Assembly: GCA_002753185.1 (NCBI GenBank) | Contig: PDZX01000011.1 | Coordinates: forward strand, 1-64,000 | Length of the DNA: 64,000 nt | Reading direction: 5' to 3' | Source: Magnetococcales bacterium WMHbin3 | GTDB lineage: Bacteria > Pseudomonadota > Magnetococcia > Magnetococcales > Magnetaquicoccaceae | The notes under the pieces: model-generated | What the model was told of the DNA's origin: nothing | The model's input: only the letters and a program-made list of their open reading frames with translations | Database searches by the model: none | Shown: positions 9,757 through 16,640 of the stretch, one piece after another | How the letters are laid out: each line of letters begins with the position of its first letter | Position numbering within the stretch: the first letter of the stretch is position 1 | Translations under genes and position numbers: made by a program

Positions 9757-11007
9757 CTATCGCGATGGCGTGCCCCTCGCACCCGGAACCGTTTTGCTGC
9801 AAGAAACAAACCACATCGCCCCGCCCCCGGTCAGCAGCACCACCAACAGCGACAGGAACATCAAGACCCGAAAAATCTCCCGCAGCGAGTCCCGCACCAG
9901 ATCCAGTTGATAGGTATCGGCCAGGGTCTCGCGCATGGCCCCCTCGATGAAGGGGAGCAGAGCCTCCCCCAGGGCGTCGGCCATGGCGTCGAATTCGCGC
10001 ATCAACGGATTGCCTCCCCTGGTCCCCTCCCGCACGTAGGCATCCGCCATGGCCACCCCCTTGGCGTAGAAGGCGGCGAACCGTTGCGCCAGATCGGCGA
10101 TGCCGGCCATCCGCTCCGGTCTGTCCGCCTGGCGCGCCTGCTCCAGGAAGGCGGGCAGTTCGGCCTGGAACCGTTCCGCCGCCTGACGCGCCTGTTGCGC
10201 CCCCTCGTCCATGTCGTCCCTGCCGCGGGTCGCCGACAAATCGGTCAGCCACTGCTGGACATCGAGCACATGGCCGCGCAACCCCTGGGCGAGCAGGCTG
10301 ACGTTCATGTTCCGTTCCCGGATCGCGGCCGTGTCGCTGTAGCGGGTCAGGAAGCGCACGTAATGCTCCCGTGTCTCCTGCCCCATCAGATGCATCCAGA
10401 GCACGTTGGCCAGCCCCTCCGGCGCCCGGAAGCGTTCCGGCGGGACACCCCCCCCCTGCCCGCGCGCGCCGCCATCCCGCTCCAGGGTGCGCATCACGCC
10501 CGCCAGCATCTCGCGCAACTCCCTGGCCTGGTCATCGAAGAGACGCATCTTGCGGTTCCCCTCCAGGGTGCCGCTGTGCATGTAGGCCCGTGCCATGCCC
10601 AGCCCCTGTTCGTAATACCGGGTGAACGCCTCCGTCATCAAGGCGATCTCCTCCAGCGCCCCCTGACCGGAACCCTGCCTGGCCACGAGCCGCATCAGGT
10701 TGTCCAACCCCGCGAGGAACTCCTCGCGCGCCTCCCTGGCGCGCCGGAAGCCATGATCGAGGCCATCCTGCCCCAAGGTGGCGGAGATGTCGGTCAATTG
10801 ATTCTGGATTTCGGCCACGGCATTGCTCAACTGCCGTGCCTGCACCGCCTGCTTGCGGTACAGGTTTTCCCGGTAGCCGTCCAGGAACGCGGCCTGACGG
10901 CCATGCAGCGAGCCGAGATTGAGCAGACACAAAAGCAGAAGGCAGAGGAACGCGACTGCCACCACCAGCGGCAGGCGGCAGCGTGGCGCGGATAACCGGT
11001 CGGACAT
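9757..11007 (-). CDS. Chemoreceptor-like membrane sensor lacking any output domain
   Basis: 416 aa. The N-terminal membrane segment (LPLVVAVAFLCLLLLCLLNL) and the C-terminal one (IFRVLMFLSLLVVLLTGGGA) enclose a periplasmic helical domain present twice. Each copy has the signature QxxLTDxSATxGxDxxDxG, first around residues 50-70 and again around 225-250. That fold is common in methyl-accepting chemotaxis proteins. Here the protein ends about 15 residues after the second membrane helix, so there is no HAMP, MCP or kinase output. The ATG at 11007 has a GGGAG site. It sits in the pilus operon, 7 bp before mshM. The role is unknown; it may signal through membrane contact with pilus proteins or another receptor. 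Confidence 0.75.
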   Translation of the reverse strand: MSDRLSAPRCRLPLVVAVAFLCLLLLCLLNLGSLHGRQAAFLDGYRENLYRKQAVQARQLSNAVAEIQNQLTDISATLGQDGLDHGFRRAREAREEFLAGLDNLMRLVARQGSGQGALEEIALMTEAFTRYYEQGLGMARAYMHSGTLEGNRKMRLFDDQARELREMLAGVMRTLERDGGARGQGGGVPPERFRAPEGLANVLWMHLMGQETREHYVRFLTRYSDTAAIRERNMNVSLLAQGLRGHVLDVQQWLTDLSATRGRDDMDEGAQQARQAAERFQAELPAFLEQARQADRPERMAGIADLAQRFAAFYAKGVAMADAYVREGTRGGNPLMREFDAMADALGEALLPFIEGAMRETLADTYQLDLVRDSLREIFRVLMFLSLLVVLLTGGGAMWFVSCSKTVPGARGTPSR

Positions 11008-11071
11008 CTCGTGACTCCCGAGGCCTGGATCGAAAGAGAGGGCATGCCCTGCGACATGCAAGACCGGTGCC

Positions 11072-12859
11072 CTATGAATCGATGTGCGCCTCGCGGACTT
11101 TCAGGATCTCCGGCAGGATGGCGCAAAAGACCTCCACCAGCCTGGGATCGAAGCAGGTTCCGGCCCCGGCGCGGATCTCCCGTACCGCCGCCTCGACGCT
11201 CCAGGCCGGTTTGTAGGGACGCGCGCTGGTCAGGGCGTCGAAGACATCGGCAATGGCGCAGATGCGGCCCTCGATGGGGATCTGCTCTCCCGGCGCGCCG
11301 ATGGGATAGCCCTTGCCGTCCCAGCGCTCGTGATGGGTCAGGGCGATGATGTGGGCGGTGTTCATGGGTTCCGAGTCGTAGCCGTGCAGCATCAGCGAGC
11401 CGATGATGGTATGCCGCCGCATGATCTCCCACTCCTGCTCGTCCAGACGGCCCGGCTTGAGCAGAATGTGATCCGGAATGCCGATCTTGCCCACATCGTG
11501 CATGGGCGCGGCGTGCAACAGATTGTCGCACTCCTCCTCGCCCAGGCCCGCAGCCCGCCCCAGACAGACCGCGTAGAGGCTCATGCGCACCACATGCTGG
11601 CCGGTGTCCTGGTCGCGGAATTCGGCGGCCATGCCCAGGCGGCGGATGATGTCGAGCCGTGTCTTGCGCAGTTCCTCCTGCCGGGCCGCAAGAACCCCCT
11701 CCATCTGCCGCCGCCCGATGATCCCCGACAGGGTCCCGGCCAGCGTGGCGAGAAACTCATGCTCCTCGACGCCGTCATAGCCGGGCTGCAACTGCAGATA
11801 CAAAAGCCCCATGGGCTGCTCCGGCCCGGGGATCGCCACGCAGTAGTTCCTCTGACCCGATGCATTATGAAAACAAACCACGTGTTCGGGATTGTCATCG
11901 GGAAAACGCACGACCTTGCAGTTGTCGTGCTGACAAAGACAGCGCCCGGCGGGGATGTGCCGCACGGTATACTCCTCCCCAGGTTCGAGCAACCGCCCGG
12001 CCACCAGGTTCATCCGGGGTTTGTCGGGGTCAGCCAGAAAAAGCGCCCCCTTGCCGCTCAGGCCGATCCAGGACATGCCGCCGATGATCTCGATGGCCTG
12101 TTGCAACTGGGTGGTCAGGGTCATGGGCTGGAGGGCCGTTTCGAGCAGGTCGTTGAGAGCCGCGCGAGATTGCTGCATCCGCAGGTTGCGGGCATCCGCC
12201 TCCCGGCGTTCGACCACAGCGCGGGCGAAAAGCCAGGCGCCGATGGCCGACAATCCCGCCAGCAGGGAGATCAGGATCGACATCCGCGTCCGCATGGCCG
12301 GCCACTCGAACTGGAAAATCTCGGTCACCATGAAAAAGAACAGCAACAGCGGCAGGTAGAACATCACGAACAGCCGTTTCACCTGCCGCCCCGAACCGGA
12401 GGATGCCTGCCAATCGGCGCCGATCTCCGTGATGTGCAGAAAACGGATCATGGGCGCGGCCAGCAAAGCGAGCAGCGCGGCATCCAGCAGGGCCTGCCGG
12501 AAACCGCCCGGCGCGAGGCCGGCCAGGGGCAGAAAGAGCATGATGCCGCATTCGATGGAAAAGACCACGGAAAAGACGACCAGCCCCAGGTGCAACACCT
12601 GGAGGAGCGACGGGAGCGCGTTCCCCACAGCGGGTGCGGAGACGCGCGGCAGCAGGAAAGTGGCGACGATGGCCACCAGCACGGAGTCCGTCAGGGTGGC
12701 CTGCCAGCCCTCCATGCCCTCTGCCCCGAAAAAATACGGCAGTATCGACATGATCGCCAACTCACTGACAAACAGCGCCAGCGCGATCCAAGACAGATTC
12801 CGGCGAAAGGGTGGGACCAAACCGTTCATAGGTTTATTTTCCAATCGATCAACTTCCAT
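11072..12859 (-). CDS. Membrane HD-GYP domain c-di-GMP phosphodiesterase with GAF domain
   Basis: 595 aa. The N-terminal ~230 residues carry six or so hydrophobic segments, including a duplicated pair (SELAIMSILPYFFG and IECGIMLFLPLAGL). A GAF-like domain follows (about 255-400), containing several cysteines (CLCQHDNCK). The C-terminal HD-GYP domain is intact: HDVGKIGIPD, then HHERWDGKGYP and IADVFDALTSARPYK. HD-GYP enzymes hydrolyse c-di-GMP. It is first in the pilus operon, whose MshE ATPases have c-di-GMP-binding domains, so a local control role is likely. The start may instead be the ATG at 12829; neither has a strong ribosome site. Confidence 0.9.
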   Translation of the reverse strand: MEVDRLENKPMNGLVPPFRRNLSWIALALFVSELAIMSILPYFFGAEGMEGWQATLTDSVLVAIVATFLLPRVSAPAVGNALPSLLQVLHLGLVVFSVVFSIECGIMLFLPLAGLAPGGFRQALLDAALLALLAAPMIRFLHITEIGADWQASSGSGRQVKRLFVMFYLPLLLFFFMVTEIFQFEWPAMRTRMSILISLLAGLSAIGAWLFARAVVERREADARNLRMQQSRAALNDLLETALQPMTLTTQLQQAIEIIGGMSWIGLSGKGALFLADPDKPRMNLVAGRLLEPGEEYTVRHIPAGRCLCQHDNCKVVRFPDDNPEHVVCFHNASGQRNYCVAIPGPEQPMGLLYLQLQPGYDGVEEHEFLATLAGTLSGIIGRRQMEGVLAARQEELRKTRLDIIRRLGMAAEFRDQDTGQHVVRMSLYAVCLGRAAGLGEEECDNLLHAAPMHDVGKIGIPDHILLKPGRLDEQEWEIMRRHTIIGSLMLHGYDSEPMNTAHIIALTHHERWDGKGYPIGAPGEQIPIEGRICAIADVFDALTSARPYKPAWSVEAAVREIRAGAGTCFDPRLVEVFCAILPEILKVREAHIDS

Positions 12860-12928
12860 GCCCCCTGATCCACTTATCCTACATGCGATCGTCGTACATT
12901 TTCAACGCTCCTTTAGTCTACTTTGCCG

Positions 12929-12958
12929 TTGCCAATGACCGACCCGATCTAGTAAGAT
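12929..12958 (+). promoter_or_regulatory. Possible promoter for the cupredoxin gene
   Basis: TTGCCA (12929-12934) and TAAGAT (12953-12958), 18 bp apart, resemble sigma-70 -35 and -10 boxes. They lie about 45 bp upstream of the cupredoxin ATG in the 145-bp divergent gap. The match is moderate only. Confidence 0.3.
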
Positions 12959-13004
12959 AAATAGAAATCGCTCTCCTTTCCATCTCGAAAGAAGGAACCC
13001 GCTC

Positions 13005-13472
13005 ATGCACGCAAAAATCGCAAACCGCATCGCCCTGACTCTGGCCCTGACCCTGGCCGCCGCGAATCCGGGTTTCGCCGCCGAGGATTACGTGGTCAAC
13101 AGCGCCGAGATCGTCAAGGCGGCGGATTGGAAAAACCTGGAAAAAGTCACCGTCACCCTGGATGAGTTCTCCTACCAGCCGAAAAAACTGGTCTTCAAGG
13201 AAGGCAAGGCCTATCAGCTCATCCTCAAAAACGCGGGCGAGAAGAAACACTATTTCACCGCCCCGGAGTTCTACAAGGCCATCGCCACCCGCAAGATCCA
13301 ATCCAACAAGGACGGTGAAATCAAGGCCCCCTATCTGCTCGCCGTGGAGCTGATGGTGGGCGGCCAACTGGATCTCTATTTCGTGCCGGCCAAAAAGGGA
13401 ACCTACCCGGTCTACTGCACCATCGACGACCATCAGAAACAGGGCATGGAAGGCCAGATCGTCATCGAGTGA
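13005..13472 (+). CDS. Periplasmic cupredoxin-like protein
   Basis: 155 aa. A Sec signal peptide ends at about residue 25 (NPGFAAED). The rest is a plastocyanin/cupredoxin beta-sandwich, with likely type I copper ligands: the His in GEKKHYF and the Cys, His and Met in CTIDDHQKQGM near the C-terminus. An AAGGA site precedes the ATG by 8 bp. It would be a small electron carrier or an iron/copper-handling protein similar to FtrB-type cupredoxins. The next gene, encoding a haem-binding periplasmic protein, starts 5 bp after the stop, so they probably work together in periplasmic electron transfer. Confidence 0.82.
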   Translation: MHAKIANRIALTLALTLAAANPGFAAEDYVVNSAEIVKAADWKNLEKVTVTLDEFSYQPKKLVFKEGKAYQLILKNAGEKKHYFTAPEFYKAIATRKIQSNKDGEIKAPYLLAVELMVGGQLDLYFVPAKKGTYPVYCTIDDHQKQGMEGQIVIE

Positions 13473-13477
13473 CCCCC

Positions 13478-14344
13478 ATGACCACAAGACGTTTTGCCTT
13501 GCCGATGGCGTGTTTGCTGGCCGGCCTGATGCCCGTTGCGGGCCAGGCCGCCCCCATCCCGGTCCCGGTCGTCGCGCTGGCGGCGGCCCCGACCGTGGAC
13601 GGCAACCTGGAGGAGTGGGGCGCGGACGGGTGGATCGACATCCCGGTCAAACCGGCCAAGGAGGAGGACCCCGACAACACCACCGGCACCCTGACCGCAC
13701 GCCTCAAGGCGGGCATTGCCGGGGATCGGATCCATCTCGCCCTGCGTTGGCCCGACCCGGCGGCAGATGTGAACTACCGTCCGTGGAAATGGGCCGGCAA
13801 CCGCTACAAGCGTAGCAAGCAGCGGGATGACATGTTGGCCGTGCGCTTCGACATGGGAGGGGATTACGCCGAGTGCATGCTCTCCAAGACCGACTATCGG
13901 GTGGATCTGTGGCAATGGTCCGCCGGACGGAGCAACCCGGGCGGTTTGGCCGAAGATTTCGTCCATGTCATCACCACCTCGGCCATGGAAAACGCCGCCG
14001 AATACGAACATCCCGAAGGGGGGATGGTTTACATCCGCAAAATCCGCGACGCGGGCAATCCGGTGTATGAGCTGCTCGATGCCCCCGAAGTCAACAAGGG
14101 CGACGAACTCCCCGGCGCGCGGACCCTGGAAGGCGGATCAGGCAGTCTGGTGGATGTCAGTGCCAGGGGGGTATGGAAGGAAGGGTTCTGGAACCTGGAG
14201 ATTTCCCGCAAGTTGGATACCGGACACGACGACGACGTGCGTTTAATTGGCATCAAGGAGATCAAGGGAGCGATCGCCGTCTTCAACAACGGTCATGCCG
14301 AACACAAGAGCTTCTCACCGACCTTGCTGTTCCGTTTTCCTTGA
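13478..14344 (+). CDS. Ethylbenzene dehydrogenase gamma-like haem-binding periplasmic protein
   Basis: 288 aa with a signal peptide (ALPMACLLAGLMPVAGQA). The mature part has the features of the EB_dh / cytochrome c-552-like haem-binding family: TVDGNLEEWGADGWIDIPV near the start, LTARLKAGIAGDRIHLALRW, and VDLWQWSAGRSNPGG in the middle. In this family a b-type haem is held by Met and Lys ligands and passes electrons to or from a molybdenum enzyme or cytochrome. No such catalytic subunit lies nearby. I chose the ATG at 13478; a GTG at 13469 overlapping the previous stop is possible. It is co-transcribed with the cupredoxin. Confidence 0.75.
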   Translation: MTTRRFALPMACLLAGLMPVAGQAAPIPVPVVALAAAPTVDGNLEEWGADGWIDIPVKPAKEEDPDNTTGTLTARLKAGIAGDRIHLALRWPDPAADVNYRPWKWAGNRYKRSKQRDDMLAVRFDMGGDYAECMLSKTDYRVDLWQWSAGRSNPGGLAEDFVHVITTSAMENAAEYEHPEGGMVYIRKIRDAGNPVYELLDAPEVNKGDELPGARTLEGGSGSLVDVSARGVWKEGFWNLEISRKLDTGHDDDVRLIGIKEIKGAIAVFNNGHAEHKSFSPTLLFRFP

Positions 14345-14372
14345 AGTCGTCAGTTTCAGACAAATTATTAAA

Positions 14373-14446
14373 GGTCCAGGGGGATTATCCCCCTGGTGGG
14401 ATCCAAGGGCGAAGCCCTTGGTGGGATCCAAGGGCGAAGCCCTTGG
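14373..14446 (+). repeat. Left 74-bp arm of the palindrome mosaic
   Basis: Begins GGTCCAGGGGGATTATCC and holds two 25-bp units, each with an internal hairpin of 8-bp stem and GAA loop. It is exactly inverted at 14786-14859. Confidence 0.93.
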
Positions 14447-14528
14447 GACTTTTCTTTTAGCGCGCTCTTTTCAAGAAGCTTTTTTTCGCGCGCCTTTTGC
14501 GCGAAAAAAAGCGCCGCGCGCCGCCTTC

Positions 14529-14577
14529 GCCGGTTCTCTTTTCGTTTCCGCTTTTTGGAAACGAAAAGAGAACCGGC
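14529..14577. repeat. Perfect 21-bp-stem hairpin inside the mosaic
   Basis: Left arm 14529-14549 and right arm 14557-14577 pair without mismatch around a 7-nt loop (GCTTTTT). The stem includes TTCTCTTTTCGTTTCC. Confidence 0.93.
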
Positions 14578-14604
14578 ATAATGCTCCAGCCCGACGAGCA
14601 ATAC

Positions 14605-14661
14605 GCAGGTCCACTGCCTTGTTTTTCGCAAAAGGCGCGAAAAACAAGGCAGTGGACCTGC
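14605..14661. repeat. Perfect 25-bp-stem hairpin inside the mosaic
   Basis: Left arm 14605-14629 and right arm 14637-14661 pair without mismatch around a 7-nt loop (AAAAGGC). The stem includes GGTCCACTGCCTTG. Confidence 0.93.
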
Positions 14662-14760
14662 CAAGGCGCACTCGTAAAAACCGAGTGATTTGAGGCGCGC
14701 TACGCTTTTTTTCGCGCAAAAGGCGCGCGAAAAAAAGCTTTTGATAAAGCGCGCTGGATA

Positions 14761-14859
14761 CCAAGGGCTTCGCCCTTGGATCCCACCAAGGGCTTCGCCC
14801 TTGGATCCCACCAAGGGCTTCGCCCTTGGATCCCACCAGGGGGATAATCCCCCTGGACC
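14761..14859 (-). repeat. Right arm of the palindrome mosaic (one extra 25-bp unit)
   Basis: Positions 14786-14859 are the exact inverse of the left arm. An additional 25-bp unit at 14761-14785 makes three units on this side against two on the left, suggesting unit gain or loss by slippage. Confidence 0.92.
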
Positions 14860-14917
14860 CCTATTAATAAAAACGATTCATTCCAAACTGATTCCTGTCA
14901 ACGCGGCACACGGTGAC

Positions 14918-16633
14918 TCATTTCTTGTCCGGGATGGCCGTCTCGCACCCCGGGGCGAAGCTCACCCGGTTGCGCCCAGCCTGCTTGGAGGCATACAGGG
15001 CAGTGTCCGCCTGCTTGAGCATGTCGGCGGGATCGCTGCCCACCCCCGGATGAATGGCCACGCCGATGCTGATGGTCACCGTCAGCCCATCGATCACCTG
15101 GGCCTCCACGGTCTTGCGCAACCGCTCCGCCGCCAGATTGGCCCCCGGAAACCCGGTGTTGGGCAGAATCACGACAAACTCCTCACCGCCATAACGACAA
15201 GGATGATCCACATCCCGGAACAACTCCCGCAACACCCTGCCGATGGTCTGCAAGACCCGGTCGCCCTGATCGTGCCCGTATGTGTCGTTGAACTTCTTGA
15301 AGTGGTCCACATCGAAAAGCAACATGGCAAAGTGCTGGTTGTAGCGTCTGCTCCGGTTCCACTCCTCCAGGAGCACCTCGTCGAAACGACGACGATTGAA
15401 CAGACCGGTCAGGGCATCCGTGGTGGAGAGCATGCGCAACTGCTTTTCCAGCTTCTTCTCCTGGGTGATGTCCCGGATCAACGCCGCCGAGCCGAGACGC
15501 TCCCCACCGACCAGATGAATCGTGGCCGCGTGAAGACTCAGAACTTTCCCCTTGTAAACCACCACGGAAGGAATATCCTGACGGGTCTCGTCCAACAACG
15601 CCGCCATGTGCTCCGGATCGTCGAGAATGTGCAGGAAACCACCCGCGACGATGGCGTCGCGATCCTTTTCCAACAGCCGCTCCGCCGCCGGATTGACCAG
15701 GACCACCTCGCCGGCGCGATTGGTCACCACCATCCCCTCCAGGGCGCTCAGGATGATGGTGGTCAGCTTTTCCCGCTCGTTTTTCAGACCGTGATGCACC
15801 AGGGCCAACTCGTGGCTCATCTGGTTGAAGTTGCGCGCCATGCCGCCCAGCTCCTCGGTGTCGAATTCGGGCACCCTGGACTCCAGATTGCCGCCCGCCA
15901 CCTCGGCCATGGCCTGGGAGATCCTGCCGATGGGCCGAATCACCGAAAAACGCACCAACATGACGATCAGACCCAACACCCCCGCCATGGTCACGAACAG
16001 AATGGCCCTGCCCCGCTGATGAGTCCGTTGGATCGAATCGACGACCTCGGCCATGGAAAAGGTCAACTGCACCACCCCACGCAAGGGCAGTTTGCCGGAA
16101 TGACAGCGGTGACAAGGCTTTTTGTTGAGGATCGGCGTGAGGACAGTCAGGCTGGGTTCCTGTCCCGGCACGTCGAGCACGAGACGCGTGACCGGACTCC
16201 TGGTCTCCATGACCTGCAGCAAATCGGGATCATCGGCGGGCAGCACCTGCTCCCTGGATTCGGCGTCGCGTGGCCGGAACTCCTCCTCGCCCAACCGCTT
16301 GTTGACATCCAGAATGGTCAGGTTGTCGCGGAAAGCCTCCAGGCCGTTGACGCGCAGAATGCGAAACGCGCGGATCTCCTGGATGTTCTTCATGCGCTTG
16401 GCGTATTCGTGGGCGATGCTGGCCTCGCCCGCCAGCATGATCGCCTCCAGCCCCTCGTTGACGGAACGGGCCAGGAAGGACAAGGTCCGCTGGTGCTGCT
16501 CGCGGATCATGCCCTCCTGCTGCTCCATATGGAACGAGGAGAGCCAGGTCAACCCGGCGAACACCGCAATCCCCACCAGCAGCAGGATGCGGTCACCGAT
16601 ACGCCTGAAACGAGGCAACGAAAGCCGTGTCAT
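14918..16633 (-). CDS. Membrane diguanylate cyclase with periplasmic c-haem motif (HAMP-PAS-GGDEF)
   Basis: 571 aa. Two membrane helices (about 10-30 and 207-230) flank a periplasmic domain with a CHRCH motif (CxxCH, about residue 174), as in DUF3365/Tll0287-like c-haem sensors. HAMP, a PAS domain (about 290-395) and GGDEF (about 405-565) follow. The active site is RYGGEEF and an RxxD inhibitory site (RDVD) sits at the normal distance upstream, so c-di-GMP synthesis with product feedback is expected. The haem suggests redox or gas sensing. The ATG at 16633 begins 7 bp after the chemoreceptor gene ends, so the two are co-transcribed. Confidence 0.9.
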   Translation of the reverse strand: MTRLSLPRFRRIGDRILLLVGIAVFAGLTWLSSFHMEQQEGMIREQHQRTLSFLARSVNEGLEAIMLAGEASIAHEYAKRMKNIQEIRAFRILRVNGLEAFRDNLTILDVNKRLGEEEFRPRDAESREQVLPADDPDLLQVMETRSPVTRLVLDVPGQEPSLTVLTPILNKKPCHRCHSGKLPLRGVVQLTFSMAEVVDSIQRTHQRGRAILFVTMAGVLGLIVMLVRFSVIRPIGRISQAMAEVAGGNLESRVPEFDTEELGGMARNFNQMSHELALVHHGLKNEREKLTTIILSALEGMVVTNRAGEVVLVNPAAERLLEKDRDAIVAGGFLHILDDPEHMAALLDETRQDIPSVVVYKGKVLSLHAATIHLVGGERLGSAALIRDITQEKKLEKQLRMLSTTDALTGLFNRRRFDEVLLEEWNRSRRYNQHFAMLLFDVDHFKKFNDTYGHDQGDRVLQTIGRVLRELFRDVDHPCRYGGEEFVVILPNTGFPGANLAAERLRKTVEAQVIDGLTVTISIGVAIHPGVGSDPADMLKQADTALYASKQAGRNRVSFAPGCETAIPDKK

Positions 16634-16640
16634 ACCCGCA

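Larger units (their letters stand above)
14373..14859. repeat. Non-coding nested palindrome mosaic with exact inverted ends
   Basis: This ~490-bp stretch between two genes holds no convincing gene. Its outer 74 bp (14373-14446) are the exact reverse complement of 14786-14859. The arms contain a 25-bp unit (core CCAAGGGCGAAGCCCTTGG) twice on the left and three times on the right, plus a CCAGGGGGATTATCCCCCTGG palindrome at each end. Inside lie more inverted pairs built on GCTTTTTTTCGCGC and two perfect long hairpins. The whole could fold into a large branched hairpin. It may be a REP/MITE-like element or a transcription insulator. Confidence 0.9.

Noticed and set aside
14368-14836. Several open frames inside the palindrome mosaic
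   Set aside because: Their translations just repeat GSKGEALGGIQGRSPW-like units produced by the DNA repeats; no ribosome site or homology.
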